A stretch of DNA of 40,541 bases. It comes from an uncultured bacterium. GTDB taxonomy: Bacteria > Cyanobacteriota > Vampirovibrionia > Gastranaerophilales > Gastranaerophilaceae. Where the stretch lies: the NCBI GenBank assembly GCA_949296355.1, contig CASFPS010000017.1:1-40541 (forward strand), given 5' to 3'. The notes under the pieces were generated by a model, which was not told the DNA's origin, did not search any database, and worked only from the letters and a program-made list of their open reading frames with translations. Shown piece after piece: positions 31,460 through 40,513 of this stretch. How positions within the stretch are numbered: the stretch's first letter is position 1; each line of letters begins with the position of its first letter. Position numbers and translations under genes: made by a program.

Positions 31460-32296
31460 TCATTTTAGCAGTTTCTCTGACAATTCTCCGAATTGTTCAA
31501 TCGAAAGCTTTTCACCGCGGATATTTTCGTCAAGCTTCATTTCTGCAAGTATTTGAGAAACTTTGTTTTTGTCAAATCCTGCACCTGTAAGACAGTTTTT
31601 CAAAGTTTTACGTCTCTGAGAAAAAGCAGCTTTGATTGTTTTTCTAAAATGCTTATAGTTAGTAAGTTTTAACAGTGGTTCCGGTCTAACCTTCATGGAT
31701 ACAAGAGCGGAATTAACTTTTGGCGCGGGATAGAAAGATTTTCTGCCAACGAGCCTCAAGATTGAACATTCCGCCCAGAATTGGGAAAGAATTGAAAGCA
31801 GCCCGTACTGTTTGGCAGGACTTTTTTCCGTTGCAACAATCCTTCTTGCAACTTCTTCCTGAACCATCAGAATGATGTCTTTAATCCGATTCCTGTTTGA
31901 ATTGTTTAAATCGTCGATTTCTCCAAGAAGATGGGCGATAATCGGAGAAGTTATATAATAAGGAATATTTGCGACAACTTTAACTTTCTCTTCCGTTAAA
32001 TCAGCAATTTGCGTTTTTAAAATGTCGTTATGTATAATCTCCAGATGGTCACATTCAAGCTTGTTAAGCTCTTTAACCGCTTCTTCATCAAGCTCAACCG
32101 CTATAACTTTTTTTGCGTATTTAACAAGCTGTTCGGTCACAAACCCTACGCCTGGTCCGATTTCCAAAACAACATCGTCCGGCTGAATATCTGCAAATTC
32201 AATAATATCAGAGATTACATCAGGGTTAATCAAGAAATTCTGACCTAATCTTTTTTTTGTTCTAAAGTATTTTGCGCGTTCAAAATAATCCACCAT
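31460..32296 (-). CDS. rsmA: 16S rRNA dimethyladenosine transferase RsmA/KsgA
   Basis: A 278-residue enzyme that dimethylates two adjacent adenosines near the 3' end of 16S rRNA. Motifs: RLGQNFLINPDVI (N-terminal), VLEIGPGVGFVTE (SAM binding), VELDEEAV, NIPYYITSPII (catalytic NIPY) and the C-terminal AAFSQRRKTLKNCL. No Shine-Dalgarno precedes the ATG, and a TTATAA/TATTAT box ends only some seven bases upstream, so a leaderless or nearly leaderless mRNA is possible. A start a few codons downstream is not excluded. Divergent from the next gene. Confidence 0.93.
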   Translation of the reverse strand: MVDYFERAKYFRTKKRLGQNFLINPDVISDIIEFADIQPDDVVLEIGPGVGFVTEQLVKYAKKVIAVELDEEAVKELNKLECDHLEIIHNDILKTQIADLTEEKVKVVANIPYYITSPIIAHLLGEIDDLNNSNRNRIKDIILMVQEEVARRIVATEKSPAKQYGLLSILSQFWAECSILRLVGRKSFYPAPKVNSALVSMKVRPEPLLKLTNYKHFRKTIKAAFSQRRKTLKNCLTGAGFDKNKVSQILAEMKLDENIRGEKLSIEQFGELSEKLLK

Positions 32297-32389
32297 GGTA
32301 TTTATAATAGTACAAACAGGGAAATGTTAAAACTTATAATCTCTCCTAAAATTATAATGTCTTTGATATAATAGGGAAAGGAGAATATC

Positions 32390-33652
32390 GTGAGTTACTT
32401 AAGCGCAAAACCTAAAGAACATCTGGAATACAATCAACTCTTGGACGAATTTTTACTCGGGTGTAAAACAACAAAAAAAATCGGTATGGAATATGAGCGT
32501 ATTCCTATTATAAAGCTAACGAATCAGGTTGCGCCATATGGCGGTGAATACGGAGTTTGCGAACTTTTACGGGAGTTTGCAAGAAACGATAACTGGGATT
32601 ATATCTTAGATGATATTCATATAATAGGACTCAAAAAAATTCACGATACAATTACACTTGAGCCGGGATGCCAGATAGAATTAAGCATTGAGCCTCAGGA
32701 ATTTATCAGAGATTTAAAAAAACGCATTGAAGAAATCGATTCTGAATTGCTACCGGTTCTGGATAAATTCGGGATAAAACTTATTAACAAAGGCGTTTCT
32801 CCGACTACCACGTATAAAAATATAAAACTTTTGCCTAAAAGACGGTATCATCTTATGGCAAATTATCTCTGGGGAATATTATCTGATGTTATGATGAGAG
32901 AAACAGCAGGAATTCAGGTCGGGGTAGATTATAAATCCGAAGAAGATGCCATGAAGAAATTCCGCATAGCAAACATGATGATGCCGTTTGCAACTGCAAT
33001 GTATGCAAATTCACGTTACAGAGGCGGAGTTGATACAGGATATAAATCCTTTAGAGCGCTTGCCTGGCTTAATACAGACAACGAACGCTGCGGATTTGCA
33101 ACAAAATTTCAGGACGGCATGGGGTTCAAAGATTATGTTGAACTTCTTCTTGATACTCCGATGATTTTCATTAACCGTGACAACAGAACCGTTAATATGA
33201 ACGGCAGACTGACTTTCAGGCAGTTTATGGACAAGGGATTTGAAGGTTTTGATGCGGAAATTGACGACTGGCAGCTTCATTCAAATTTGTATTTTCCGGA
33301 AGTCAGACTCAGAAACTTTATAGAAATCCGCAACCACGATTGTGTAGGAGGCGGACTGGAATATTCTATCCCTGCGCTCTACAAAGGCATAATGTACAAT
33401 CCGTCCGCGCTTGAAGAAGTTCAGAGCATGCTTGTTAAGTATTCGTATAATGAAATTAATGAACTAAGATACAATGTCGCACGATACGCAATAAATTCCA
33501 AACTCAGAAAATTCCCTATTTCCGGAATTTGCAAAGAGCTTGCGGAAATCGCTTATTATTCACTCAAAAACCAGTTTGAAGATGAAGAAAAGTTCCTTGA
33601 GCCGTTGATGGAAATGCTTAAGCAGAACAAAGTTCCGGCAGATATGGGATAG
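32390..33652 (+). CDS. Glutamate-cysteine ligase-like protein (GCS2 family)
   Basis: A 420-residue protein with the layout of the plant/proteobacterial-type GCS2 glutamate-cysteine ligases: GMEYERIPI (Glu-binding, about 32-40), TLEPGCQIELSIEP (about 92-105, substrate and ATP-binding), ETAGIQVGVDY, and RALAWLNTDNERCGF. The C-terminal half keeps the YFPEVRLRNFIEIRNHDC segment. Gamma-glutamylcysteine synthesis, or an EgtA-like ligase with a different amine acceptor, are the options. No glutathione synthetase is present. The GTG start is set by AAAGGAG seven bases upstream; TATAAT at 32367-32372 is a likely -10 box. Confidence 0.82.
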   Translation: MSYLSAKPKEHLEYNQLLDEFLLGCKTTKKIGMEYERIPIIKLTNQVAPYGGEYGVCELLREFARNDNWDYILDDIHIIGLKKIHDTITLEPGCQIELSIEPQEFIRDLKKRIEEIDSELLPVLDKFGIKLINKGVSPTTTYKNIKLLPKRRYHLMANYLWGILSDVMMRETAGIQVGVDYKSEEDAMKKFRIANMMMPFATAMYANSRYRGGVDTGYKSFRALAWLNTDNERCGFATKFQDGMGFKDYVELLLDTPMIFINRDNRTVNMNGRLTFRQFMDKGFEGFDAEIDDWQLHSNLYFPEVRLRNFIEIRNHDCVGGGLEYSIPALYKGIMYNPSALEEVQSMLVKYSYNEINELRYNVARYAINSKLRKFPISGICKELAEIAYYSLKNQFEDEEKFLEPLMEMLKQNKVPADMG

Positions 33653-33913
33653 TAAATTTTCAAACAGCGGTCACGCGGCTAAGATGGCTAAAGCCCGACA
33701 ATAACTTTTCCGGTGGGAACGCTAACGCTTTTCCCACCCTACGCCGACTCAAAGTGCCGTCATTGCGGGGGTAAATGAATTAGGTTAGTAAGTAAACCTA
33801 CAAGCCTCACGTCATTGCGAGACCCGTGAGGGTCGTGGCAATCCATTTTCTATTCACTATTCACTCCTCACTATTCACTCACAAAATACTCCCCCTTCAT
33901 AAATATTTACAAG
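33653..33913. repeat. Repeat island upstream of fliF
   Basis: R5 palindrome GGTGGGAACG...CGCTTTTCCCACCC (33712-33752). R2 short (33759-33778) and R2 long (33811-33845, GTCATTGCGAGACCC...GGCAATCC) copies follow. Then comes the pyrimidine array CTATTCACTATTCACTCC (33850-33880), about 90 bp before fliF. No gene is visible. Confidence 0.65.
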
Positions 33914-33942
33914 TTGAAAAGATTTTTTTGATAGGATATTAT
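33914..33942 (+). promoter_or_regulatory. Sigma-70-type promoter of fliF
   Basis: TTGAAA (33914-33919), 17 bp, TATTAT (33937-33942), 29 bases before the ATG. It looks like a housekeeping promoter; no sigma-28 or sigma-54 box is visible. Confidence 0.65.
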
Positions 33943-33971
33943 TATATTGAAGAATTGTGCACGGGGAGTAA

Positions 33972-35519
33972 ATGGAAAATAATTATTTTGCACTGTTGGC
34001 TAATGACGTAAAAAAATTATGGAACGGGCTGGATGGTAACCAGAAGCTGGGTATGCTGGCTTTAATCATCCTTACAATAGTCGCTGCGACATTTTTCCTG
34101 TCAAAAGCCATGGAGCCGGATTGGGTAGTATTATATTCAGACCTTAACGAAGTTAATGCAATGAGCATTGTTGAGGGTATGAAAAAGAACGGATATCAGT
34201 ATAAAGTATCGGAAGATCATAAGACAATACTTGTTCCTTCTAATGTTCGTGATGATATGCGGGTATTTGTTGCCGAGAATGATTTAATAAAAGACGGAGA
34301 TACGGGTTTTGAATTATTAGACGATATGCAGCTCGGCTCTACTGATTTTAAAAACAAATTAACCAAACAAAGAATTTTTCAGGGAGAACTCACCCGCTCT
34401 ATTGAAAAAATTCAGGGCGTAAAATACGCCAGAGTTCAGCTTGCGGAACCTGAACGTTCAATTTTTGATGACAATGATGAAAAACCGACAGCTTCAGTTG
34501 TTCTTGTTTTGGAGCCGGGTTATAAAATAAAAAGTTCTCAGGTTAAAGCTATCAAAAACCTCGTTGCATACGCAATTCCGAGAATGACAGCAGAGCAGGT
34601 TTTTATTACTGACCAGAACGGAAACAGTCTTTCTGATGAAACGTCTAAAAATTCTACCGATATGGAAAGCTTTAAATCCAATCTGGAAAAAGAGACTGCC
34701 AAAAAGGTTTCAGATGTTCTGGAAAAAATCGTTGGAAAAGGAAACGTATCAGTTCAGGTTAACGCAGATATTGACTTCAATTCAGCAAAAGCTACAATCG
34801 AAAGCTATATACCTGTTAATGATAAGGGCGAAGGTGTTGTTACAAGCTCGCAGACGGAAGTTGAGACATACGAAAATCCGAACAATGTCCCAAACCCGAA
34901 TAATGTTAACCAGAGAAACCTGAATTATTCAAAACAAAAGACGGCAATTAATTACAGCGTTTCAAAAGAGGTCAAACAGGTTGTTTATGCGCCCGGTACG
35001 GTTAAGCGGCTTTCAATAGCAGTTGCCGTTAATAAAATTCTAACTGACTCCGAAAAAGAAGAATTAAAAAATCTTGTACTTTCTGCTGCCGGTGTAGATT
35101 ATTCAAGAGGGGATGTAATATCCGTGTCCGGACTTCAGTTTGAAGGGGCAACGATTGACAAGCAGGCTAAAGAAGCTTTCACGGAACAGTATCAGAAAGA
35201 ACAAATGTTCTATTTCATTACTTCCTCTGTAGTTCCGTTGCTGGTAGTTCTGATTCTCGGATGCTTTGCTCTGTATATACTTAAGAATTTCATATCTAAA
35301 CTTCCATCGGCAAGGCGTACAGAGAAGATTGCTTATCAGGAAGAACCTGTTGTAGAACATCAGGAAGAAGTTGAGCAGGAAGAAGATATGCCAAAAATAG
35401 AATTGAGCAGGAAAGAAATAAAATCTCAAAAAGAACAGAACATTAATGAACTTAATGAAGCTGTCATGGCATCACCAGAAGATGCTGCCAAACTCTTGAC
35501 GTCATTTATCAGGGATTAG
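33972..35519 (+). CDS. fliF: Flagellar MS-ring protein FliF
   Basis: A 515-residue inner-membrane protein that forms the basal-body MS ring, the FliG-binding platform. There are two transmembrane helices, at about 23-43 (LGMLALIILTIVAATFFLS) and 415-440 (FITSSVVPLLVVLILGCFALYIL). Between them is the ring-building periplasmic region, with KLTKQRIFQGELTRSIEKI and VQLAEPERSIFDD (YscJ/FliF motif). The acidic C-terminus (EEPVVEHQEEVEQEED and onward) is the FliG-binding tail; it ends DAAKLLTSFIRD, typical for FliF. GGGGAG lies before the ATG. In most genomes fliG follows at once; here a 948-bp gap intervenes. Confidence 0.95.
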   Translation: MENNYFALLANDVKKLWNGLDGNQKLGMLALIILTIVAATFFLSKAMEPDWVVLYSDLNEVNAMSIVEGMKKNGYQYKVSEDHKTILVPSNVRDDMRVFVAENDLIKDGDTGFELLDDMQLGSTDFKNKLTKQRIFQGELTRSIEKIQGVKYARVQLAEPERSIFDDNDEKPTASVVLVLEPGYKIKSSQVKAIKNLVAYAIPRMTAEQVFITDQNGNSLSDETSKNSTDMESFKSNLEKETAKKVSDVLEKIVGKGNVSVQVNADIDFNSAKATIESYIPVNDKGEGVVTSSQTEVETYENPNNVPNPNNVNQRNLNYSKQKTAINYSVSKEVKQVVYAPGTVKRLSIAVAVNKILTDSEKEELKNLVLSAAGVDYSRGDVISVSGLQFEGATIDKQAKEAFTEQYQKEQMFYFITSSVVPLLVVLILGCFALYILKNFISKLPSARRTEKIAYQEEPVVEHQEEVEQEEDMPKIELSRKEIKSQKEQNINELNEAVMASPEDAAKLLTSFIRD

Positions 35520-36208
35520 GAGTCCAATCAGCGGTCAAGAGGGTTTAAAACATTTAAACAAGTGAAATTTGACAACTTAATAGAATATATAGAAACTGGT
35601 GACTGAGTGATTAAGTGACTGAGATAATAAAACTGTAGGTTGGGTGAAACCCAACAATAACTTGACAATTAAATAAAAATAGATTACCGAAAAATCAAAG
35701 GTTTTCCCGTAAAGACAAATGGATTGCCACGACCCTGACGGGTCTCGCAATGACAGCAGGGGTAAATGTATTTGGGTTGTCAGGTGAGACTACAAGCAAG
35801 TCGTAGGGTGGGAAAAGCGTCAGCGTTCCCACCGGAATAGAAAAGTTATTGTCGGGCTAAAGTCCTACATATATTTCTTACAGGTATAGCGCCATTGCGG
35901 GGGTAAATGATTTCAGTCAGGAGGCAAGCATACAAGTCGGGCGTCATTGCGGGGGTAAATGTTTGGGCTGGTCGGCAAAACTACTAGTTGGCGTCATTGC
36001 GAGGGAACAACCATTCAGCCCGAAGCAATCCGGAACGAGGGTTAACCCCTCACCCGCATCCGTAACTTTCGCCTGACGGCTCAAGAACGGCTGCTCCCTC
36101 TCTTGGATTATTCGGGGTGTCGGAAAGTTCACAGCTTTCCTCCACCTTACGGGCTGGGCAAAGCCGTCGCCCTACCGAAAATCCGCTCTCCCACAAGGGG
36201 CGAGGGGA
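35520..36208. repeat. Long repeat island between fliF and fliG
   Basis: In order: a GTGACTGAG-type array (35596-35622), R4 hairpin (35635-35660), inverted R2 (35721-35753) and R5 GTAGGGTGGG...CCCACC (35803-35833). Two short R2 copies (35892-35909, 35942-35960) and a long R2 (35993-36032) follow. Last is an inverted, interrupted R1 (about 36046-36207, CCCCTCACCCGC ... CTCTCCCACAAGGGGCGAGGG). Only small spurious frames cross it. It separates two genes of one flagellar operon. Confidence 0.7.
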
Positions 36209-36467
36209 GAGGTAAAATAATCAGGGAGACATTACCAATGTCCCCCGACCAAAAACCAAAACGCCCGTTGCAGCCCTCTAGTAGCAGAGTCAGCAGAGGA
36301 TGACGGGAAGAGGTAAAATAATCAGGAGGGCATTACCAATGTCCTCCGACCAAAAACCAAAACGCCCGATGCAACCCTCCGGTAGCAGAGTCAGCAGAGG
36401 AGGACGGGGAGAGGTAAAATAATTAGGGAGGCATTACCAATGTCCTCCGATAAGTAAGGTAAAAAAA
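36209..36467 (+). repeat. Tandem leader repeat upstream of fliG (101-bp period, about 2.6 units)
   Basis: Units start at 36209, 36310 and 36411. Each contains GAGGTAAAATAATCAGG, a hairpin GGAGG-CATT-ACC-AATG-TCCTCC (with one bulge), CCAAAACGCCCGATGCA, and the core AGCAGAGTCAGCAGAGG set between CCCTCC/GGAGG arms that change together (CCTCT/AGAGG in unit one). The last unit leads straight to TAAGGTAAAAAAA-ATG of fliG. It is the same family as the tsaE leader repeat, on the opposite strand. Confidence 0.87.
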
Positions 36468-37517
36468 ATGGGTATAGAAGAAATAAAAAAAGCGAAAGAA
36501 GAAGCGAAAAAGACGATAACCCGTCCGAGTCAGAAGGTAGCGGCGTTGTTAATTGCGCTGGGTCCGACAACCGCTTCTGAAATCCTTAAAAATATAAAAG
36601 ATGAAGATTTATTGGAGCAAATAACGCTTGATATTGCGAATTTAGGCAAGATTTCCGATGAAGACTTGAATGAAGTTTTGCTGGAATTTAAGACTGTTTT
36701 TCAGGCAAGAAATTATATTGCGCAGGGCGGTGTAAGTTATGCAAAACAATTGCTGTCGCAAACTTACGGTGAAGCTGAGGCTGCCAAAATGCTTGAACGT
36801 GTTAACTCTATGGTTAACACAAACCCGTTTTATTTTCTAAACGACGCAGATCCGTCACAGCTTGCAAACACTTTTGCTTCAGAAAATCCGCAATTATTAG
36901 CGCTAATATTAGCATACTTAAGACCGGAGCTTGCGGCGCAGGTTCTTGCGTTTCTGCCTCCTGATATTCAGGCGGTTGTTTCGATGAAGATTGCAGATAT
37001 GACGCCTACAAACCCGGAAATTTTGTCTACAATTGAGGATATTGTAGAGCGCAAATTTTCAGCCCTTCTGGTTCAGGATTTCTCAAATGCCGGCGGCGTT
37101 GAGTCTTTGGCAAATATTCTTAACTGCTGCGACAGAGGTACTGAAAAGAATATTATGGAATGGCTTGATATTGAAAACCAGAAAATGGCTCAGGAAGTCA
37201 GGGATCTTATGTTCGTATTTGAAGATATTATTATACTTGATGACAGAGCTATTCAGAGACTTCTTCGAGAAATCGATACAAAACAGCTTGCACTTGCACT
37301 TAAGGGAACGAAAGACGAGATTAAAGAAAAAATCTTCAAGAATATGTCTGAAAGAGCAAGACAAATGCTTACTGATGATATGGAATACTTAGGACCTGTA
37401 AGAGCCAAAGAGGTTCAGGAAGCACAAACAGCTATTGTTAATTCCATCAGAAATCTTGAAGCAACCGGAGAAATTACTATTACACGTGCCAGCGTTGAGG
37501 ATGAATTAATTGAGTAG
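36468..37517 (+). CDS. fliG: Flagellar motor switch protein FliG
   Basis: A 349-residue rotor protein. The N-terminal domain (KVAALLIALGPTTASEILKNI) binds FliF; the middle domain has NPQLLALILAYLRPELAAQVLAFLP (EHPQ-like motif and helix); the C-terminal torque domain includes FEDIIILDDRAIQRLLREID and the ILKGTKDEIKEKIFKNMSERA segment, with the charged residues that face the stator. It is the first gene of fliG-fliH-fliI. The Shine-Dalgarno AAGG comes from the repeat unit upstream. Confidence 0.95.
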   Translation: MGIEEIKKAKEEAKKTITRPSQKVAALLIALGPTTASEILKNIKDEDLLEQITLDIANLGKISDEDLNEVLLEFKTVFQARNYIAQGGVSYAKQLLSQTYGEAEAAKMLERVNSMVNTNPFYFLNDADPSQLANTFASENPQLLALILAYLRPELAAQVLAFLPPDIQAVVSMKIADMTPTNPEILSTIEDIVERKFSALLVQDFSNAGGVESLANILNCCDRGTEKNIMEWLDIENQKMAQEVRDLMFVFEDIIILDDRAIQRLLREIDTKQLALALKGTKDEIKEKIFKNMSERARQMLTDDMEYLGPVRAKEVQEAQTAIVNSIRNLEATGEITITRASVEDELIE

Positions 37518-38268
37518 CAACAGAATAAAATCTCAGGAAATCCAGATGGGTGATAATTACGTTCTGCCGATTGAGCAGACTAATGTCACGCGCCAGCAGG
37601 CAAAAGTTCAGAAAATCATTGAAGAAACCGACGCAAAAGCCCAGCAAATTATTCAAAATGCGGAAAGTAAATCTCAGGTAGTAGTTCAGGCGGCAAATAC
37701 AGAAGCTGAAACAATTATTGAGAATGCTAAGAAGAAAGCTGAAAAAGAGTATGAAGCTATAAAAAACCAGGCTTATGAAGAGGGATTTAAAAAAGGCGAG
37801 CAAGATGGTCTTTATAAGTTTCAGAAAGATGCCGCCGACGGGATTAAATCTCTGGAGACTTTAGCTTCCAGCTCTTTTGATATAAAGAAAAATATAATTG
37901 ATTCCGCATCGCGTGATATTGTTGATCTCGTTATTGCAATAGCGGATAAAGTCTGCCACCGGACTTTTGACAAAGAGGTTTTACATGACATAACTCTTGA
38001 TGCAATCAAGCAGCTTAACGACAAAGAAAATATTACAATAATTGTAAACCCTGCACTTGTAGATAATATCAACCATTTGGCTTCAACCTTCAGAGAAGAA
38101 ATTCCGAAGTTGGAGACATTAAAAGTTTTAGAAGATAACTCCTTATCAGCTGACGGTGTAATTGTGGAAACTCCGGACACAAGGCTTGATTCGCGGGTTT
38201 CTGTCCAGATAGCGGAAATTGCAGAAAAAATGCTTACAGGTGCAGACGATGGAATGGAACAAGAATAA
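37510..38268 (+). CDS. fliH: Flagellar export protein FliH
   Basis: A 252-residue protein. SSNRIKSQEIQ at the N-terminus resembles the usual RIIKS start of FliH, then a long Ala/Glu/Gln coiled coil (about 30-95) and the V-ATPase E-subunit-like C-terminal domain. It regulates FliI and links the ATPase to the C-ring. The start is a TTG at 37510, overlapping the fliG stop by eight bases with GAGG upstream; an ATG at 37546 is the alternative but would lose the conserved N-terminal segment. Confidence 0.85.
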   Translation: MSSNRIKSQEIQMGDNYVLPIEQTNVTRQQAKVQKIIEETDAKAQQIIQNAESKSQVVVQAANTEAETIIENAKKKAEKEYEAIKNQAYEEGFKKGEQDGLYKFQKDAADGIKSLETLASSSFDIKKNIIDSASRDIVDLVIAIADKVCHRTFDKEVLHDITLDAIKQLNDKENITIIVNPALVDNINHLASTFREEIPKLETLKVLEDNSLSADGVIVETPDTRLDSRVSVQIAEIAEKMLTGADDGMEQE

Positions 38269-39562
38269 GTATCTGGACATAATAAAAGAAACCCGGACAA
38301 TAAAAGAAATCGGTAAAATAACCGAGATTATAGGTTTGACGATAGAATCTGACGGACCTAAATCTTCTATCGGAGATTTGTGCTACATTTATAACAATTA
38401 CAGTGATAAGCCTACAATGGCTGAGGTTGTAGGGTTTAAGAAAGATAAAATCCTGCTTATGCCTCTGGCGTCTCCGGATGGAATTCACCCCGGAGCGCTT
38501 GTAGTAAATACCGGCGAAGCTATGAAAATCGGAGTAGGAAATCAGCTTATCGGAAGGGTTCTGGATGGTTTGGGACGCCCTATTGATACTCTGGGTGATA
38601 TAAGATTTACGGAATACCGTTCAACAAGAGCGGAGGCAATTAATCCGCTTAAGAGAAAACGAATATCAGAACCTTTGTCTCTGGGTATAAAATCAGTGGA
38701 CGGTTTTATGACTGTTGGTAAAGGTCAGAGAATGGGTATTTTTGCAGGTTCAGGCGTCGGGAAAAGTACGACAATCGGTATGATGGCAAAAAACACTTAC
38801 GCGGATTTGAACGTTATTGCGCTAATCGGAGAACGCGGGAGAGAGGTTAAAGAATTTATTGAAGAGATTCTGGGCGCTGAGGGTATGAAGCGTTCTATTG
38901 TTGTAGCAGCGACTTCCGAGCAGCCTTCTCTTGTCAAAATAAAGGCGGCATTTGTTGCGACATCTATTGCGGAATACTTTAGAGACAAAGGCTTGGATGT
39001 TCTGTTTATGCTGGATAGTATAACCCGTATTGCAATGGCTCAGAGGGAAGTCGGACTTGCAATCGGCGAACCGCCTGCTACAAGAGGATATACACCTTCT
39101 GTTTTTGCACTTATGCCTAAACTTATGGAAAGAGCCGGTACAAATGAATTCGGGACAATAACAGGATTGTATACGGTACTTGTTGAAGGCGACGACTTTA
39201 ACGAACCGATTTCCGATACAGCAAGAAGTATTCTTGACGGTCACATAATGCTTTCAAGGGATCTGGCGCATAAAAACCACTATCCGGCAGTGGATGTCCT
39301 TCAATCCTTGAGCAGGGTTATGGGTGATGTTACAACAAAAGAACACCGCGCTGCTGCGGGGAATCTCAGAAATCTGCTTGCGGTACACAGAAAAAATGAA
39401 GATTTAATTAATATCGGCGCTTACGTTAAAGGCTCAGACCCTGTTTGTGACAAAGCTATTGCTATGATGGAGGATATTAATAAGTTTCTCAAACAATCAA
39501 CCGACGAAAAAGTTGAATATGAAAACACTGTCCGGCAGCTTATTCAACTGGGTAATATATAA
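38249..39562 (+). CDS. fliI: Flagellar export ATPase FliI
   Basis: A 437-residue F1-beta-like ATPase that drives flagellar protein export. Walker A is GIFAGSGVGKST (about 163-174), then ALIGERGREVKEF, Walker B VLFMLDSITRIAMAQREVGLAIGEPPA, and the FliI-specific ATRGYTPSVFALMPKL. The ATG at 38249 overlaps the fliH stop by 20 bases with AGGTG upstream; the longer frame from 38219 has no support. Downstream is a convergent gene; a weak AATCC/GGATT hairpin with Ts (about 39561-39578) may stop the transcript. fliJ is not the next gene, which is unusual. Confidence 0.95.
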   Translation: MEWNKNKYLDIIKETRTIKEIGKITEIIGLTIESDGPKSSIGDLCYIYNNYSDKPTMAEVVGFKKDKILLMPLASPDGIHPGALVVNTGEAMKIGVGNQLIGRVLDGLGRPIDTLGDIRFTEYRSTRAEAINPLKRKRISEPLSLGIKSVDGFMTVGKGQRMGIFAGSGVGKSTTIGMMAKNTYADLNVIALIGERGREVKEFIEEILGAEGMKRSIVVAATSEQPSLVKIKAAFVATSIAEYFRDKGLDVLFMLDSITRIAMAQREVGLAIGEPPATRGYTPSVFALMPKLMERAGTNEFGTITGLYTVLVEGDDFNEPISDTARSILDGHIMLSRDLAHKNHYPAVDVLQSLSRVMGDVTTKEHRAAAGNLRNLLAVHRKNEDLINIGAYVKGSDPVCDKAIAMMEDINKFLKQSTDEKVEYENTVRQLIQLGNI

Positions 39563-39575
39563 TCCTTTCCGGATT

Positions 39576-40130
39576 TTACTTAATTATATTTTGTATGGCG
39601 TCATCTATACTTTTATATAACTCATAGTTTTTACAGTGTATTTTCTTCATAAGTTCTGCAGCTTTATCTTCATCTTCTTTTGTAAAACAAGAAACGTGCC
39701 ATTTTGCATCATGTTTTCTGTTCTGATTTACCAATAATTTTTTCGGTGCAGATTGCAGGTCTTTTAATTTTATTTTTTGGGAGGAATTTTTATTTAGTGC
39801 ACGAACGTAATCTTTGATAATATATTCATCAATTTTTGATTGTTCAAATAAAAGTTTCTTGAGTACGGCGAATTTTTCTTTTTTAGTAACAGGTTCAATA
39901 ATTGTAAAATCACCGCCGTATTTTTTTTGGGCATAATTCATTCTTAACTGCAAATCATCATCAGGATTATATCTTTTAAGGTTTATTTTGGCTTCTTTTT
40001 CATATTCACTTTGTAAACTTGCAGCACTTTTTAAAAATCTAAAATATTCATAAAAATCTTTATAACCGGTTTTCAAATTTTGCCATAAATCAAAACCATT
40101 ACCGATTATAACCAGCGTATCTTTTTTCAT
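39576..40130 (-). CDS. Short AbiH-like protein
   Basis: A 184-residue protein whose start, LVIIGNGFDLWQNLKTGYKDFYEYF, matches the opening of AbiH-family abortive infection proteins (the IIGNGFDL...L.T.Y.DF signature). Characterised AbiH proteins are considerably longer, so this is either a short variant or a C-terminally reshaped copy. The rest is Lys-rich and shows no recognised domain. There is no signal peptide. AAGGGG lies before the ATG. It sits convergent to fliI, and nothing else in the neighbourhood is defence-related apart from the candidate toxin module 18 kb away. Confidence 0.65.
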   Translation of the reverse strand: MKKDTLVIIGNGFDLWQNLKTGYKDFYEYFRFLKSAASLQSEYEKEAKINLKRYNPDDDLQLRMNYAQKKYGGDFTIIEPVTKKEKFAVLKKLLFEQSKIDEYIIKDYVRALNKNSSQKIKLKDLQSAPKKLLVNQNRKHDAKWHVSCFTKEDEDKAAELMKKIHCKNYELYKSIDDAIQNIIK

Positions 40131-40513
40131 TCCAACCCCTTGTTAATTTTTAATAAAGCTTTTTCAGATAAATTATTTATCAGTTTAAACCAATTAAAAT
40201 AATTTTTCATCTATTAGCACTTTGTAGTCCGGACTGCCTTACTCGCCGGCGTTAAACGGGGTTATTGTAAAAGAACAACCATTTCAGGAATATTTGACAA
40301 TCAGTTCGGGAATTTTAGGATAGATAAACTTAGAAAAATGCATTAATGTTATTTTTTTATGTGCTGTTTACATTTTGTAATAATCAAGAAGCATATCTGC
40401 TATTTCATTTTTGCACAGAGGCAGTTTTTTATCTACGGTTGTATTTTGTTTTTTGAAGAAATTTAAATTTTCAATAATCTTTATAATATAATATTTTGTA
40501 TAAGGAGTATGTT
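40131..40513. other. Intergenic region without a recognisable gene
   Basis: AT-rich sequence between the AbiH-like gene and the partial gene at the window end. TATAATATAAT near 40480-40492 is probably part of the promoter for the following gene. A stop-ended minus-strand stretch (about 40370-40490) reads like a 37-codon fragment but has no start codon. None of the dispersed palindrome families is obvious. Confidence 0.5.

Noticed and set aside
35520-36208. Degraded insertion sequence or transposase in the fliF-fliG gap
   Set aside because: No transposase-like frame, no clean terminal inverted repeats and no target-site duplication; the gap is explained by several separate palindrome families.
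36103-36303. A 66-residue frame just upstream of fliG
   Set aside because: It crosses an R1 copy and the first leader-repeat unit, with no Shine-Dalgarno and no recognised domain.
40370-40490. A minus-strand stretch reading as about 37 sensible codons ending in a stop
   Set aside because: No start codon or ribosome-binding site is present and it overlaps the likely promoter of the next gene; at most a gene remnant.
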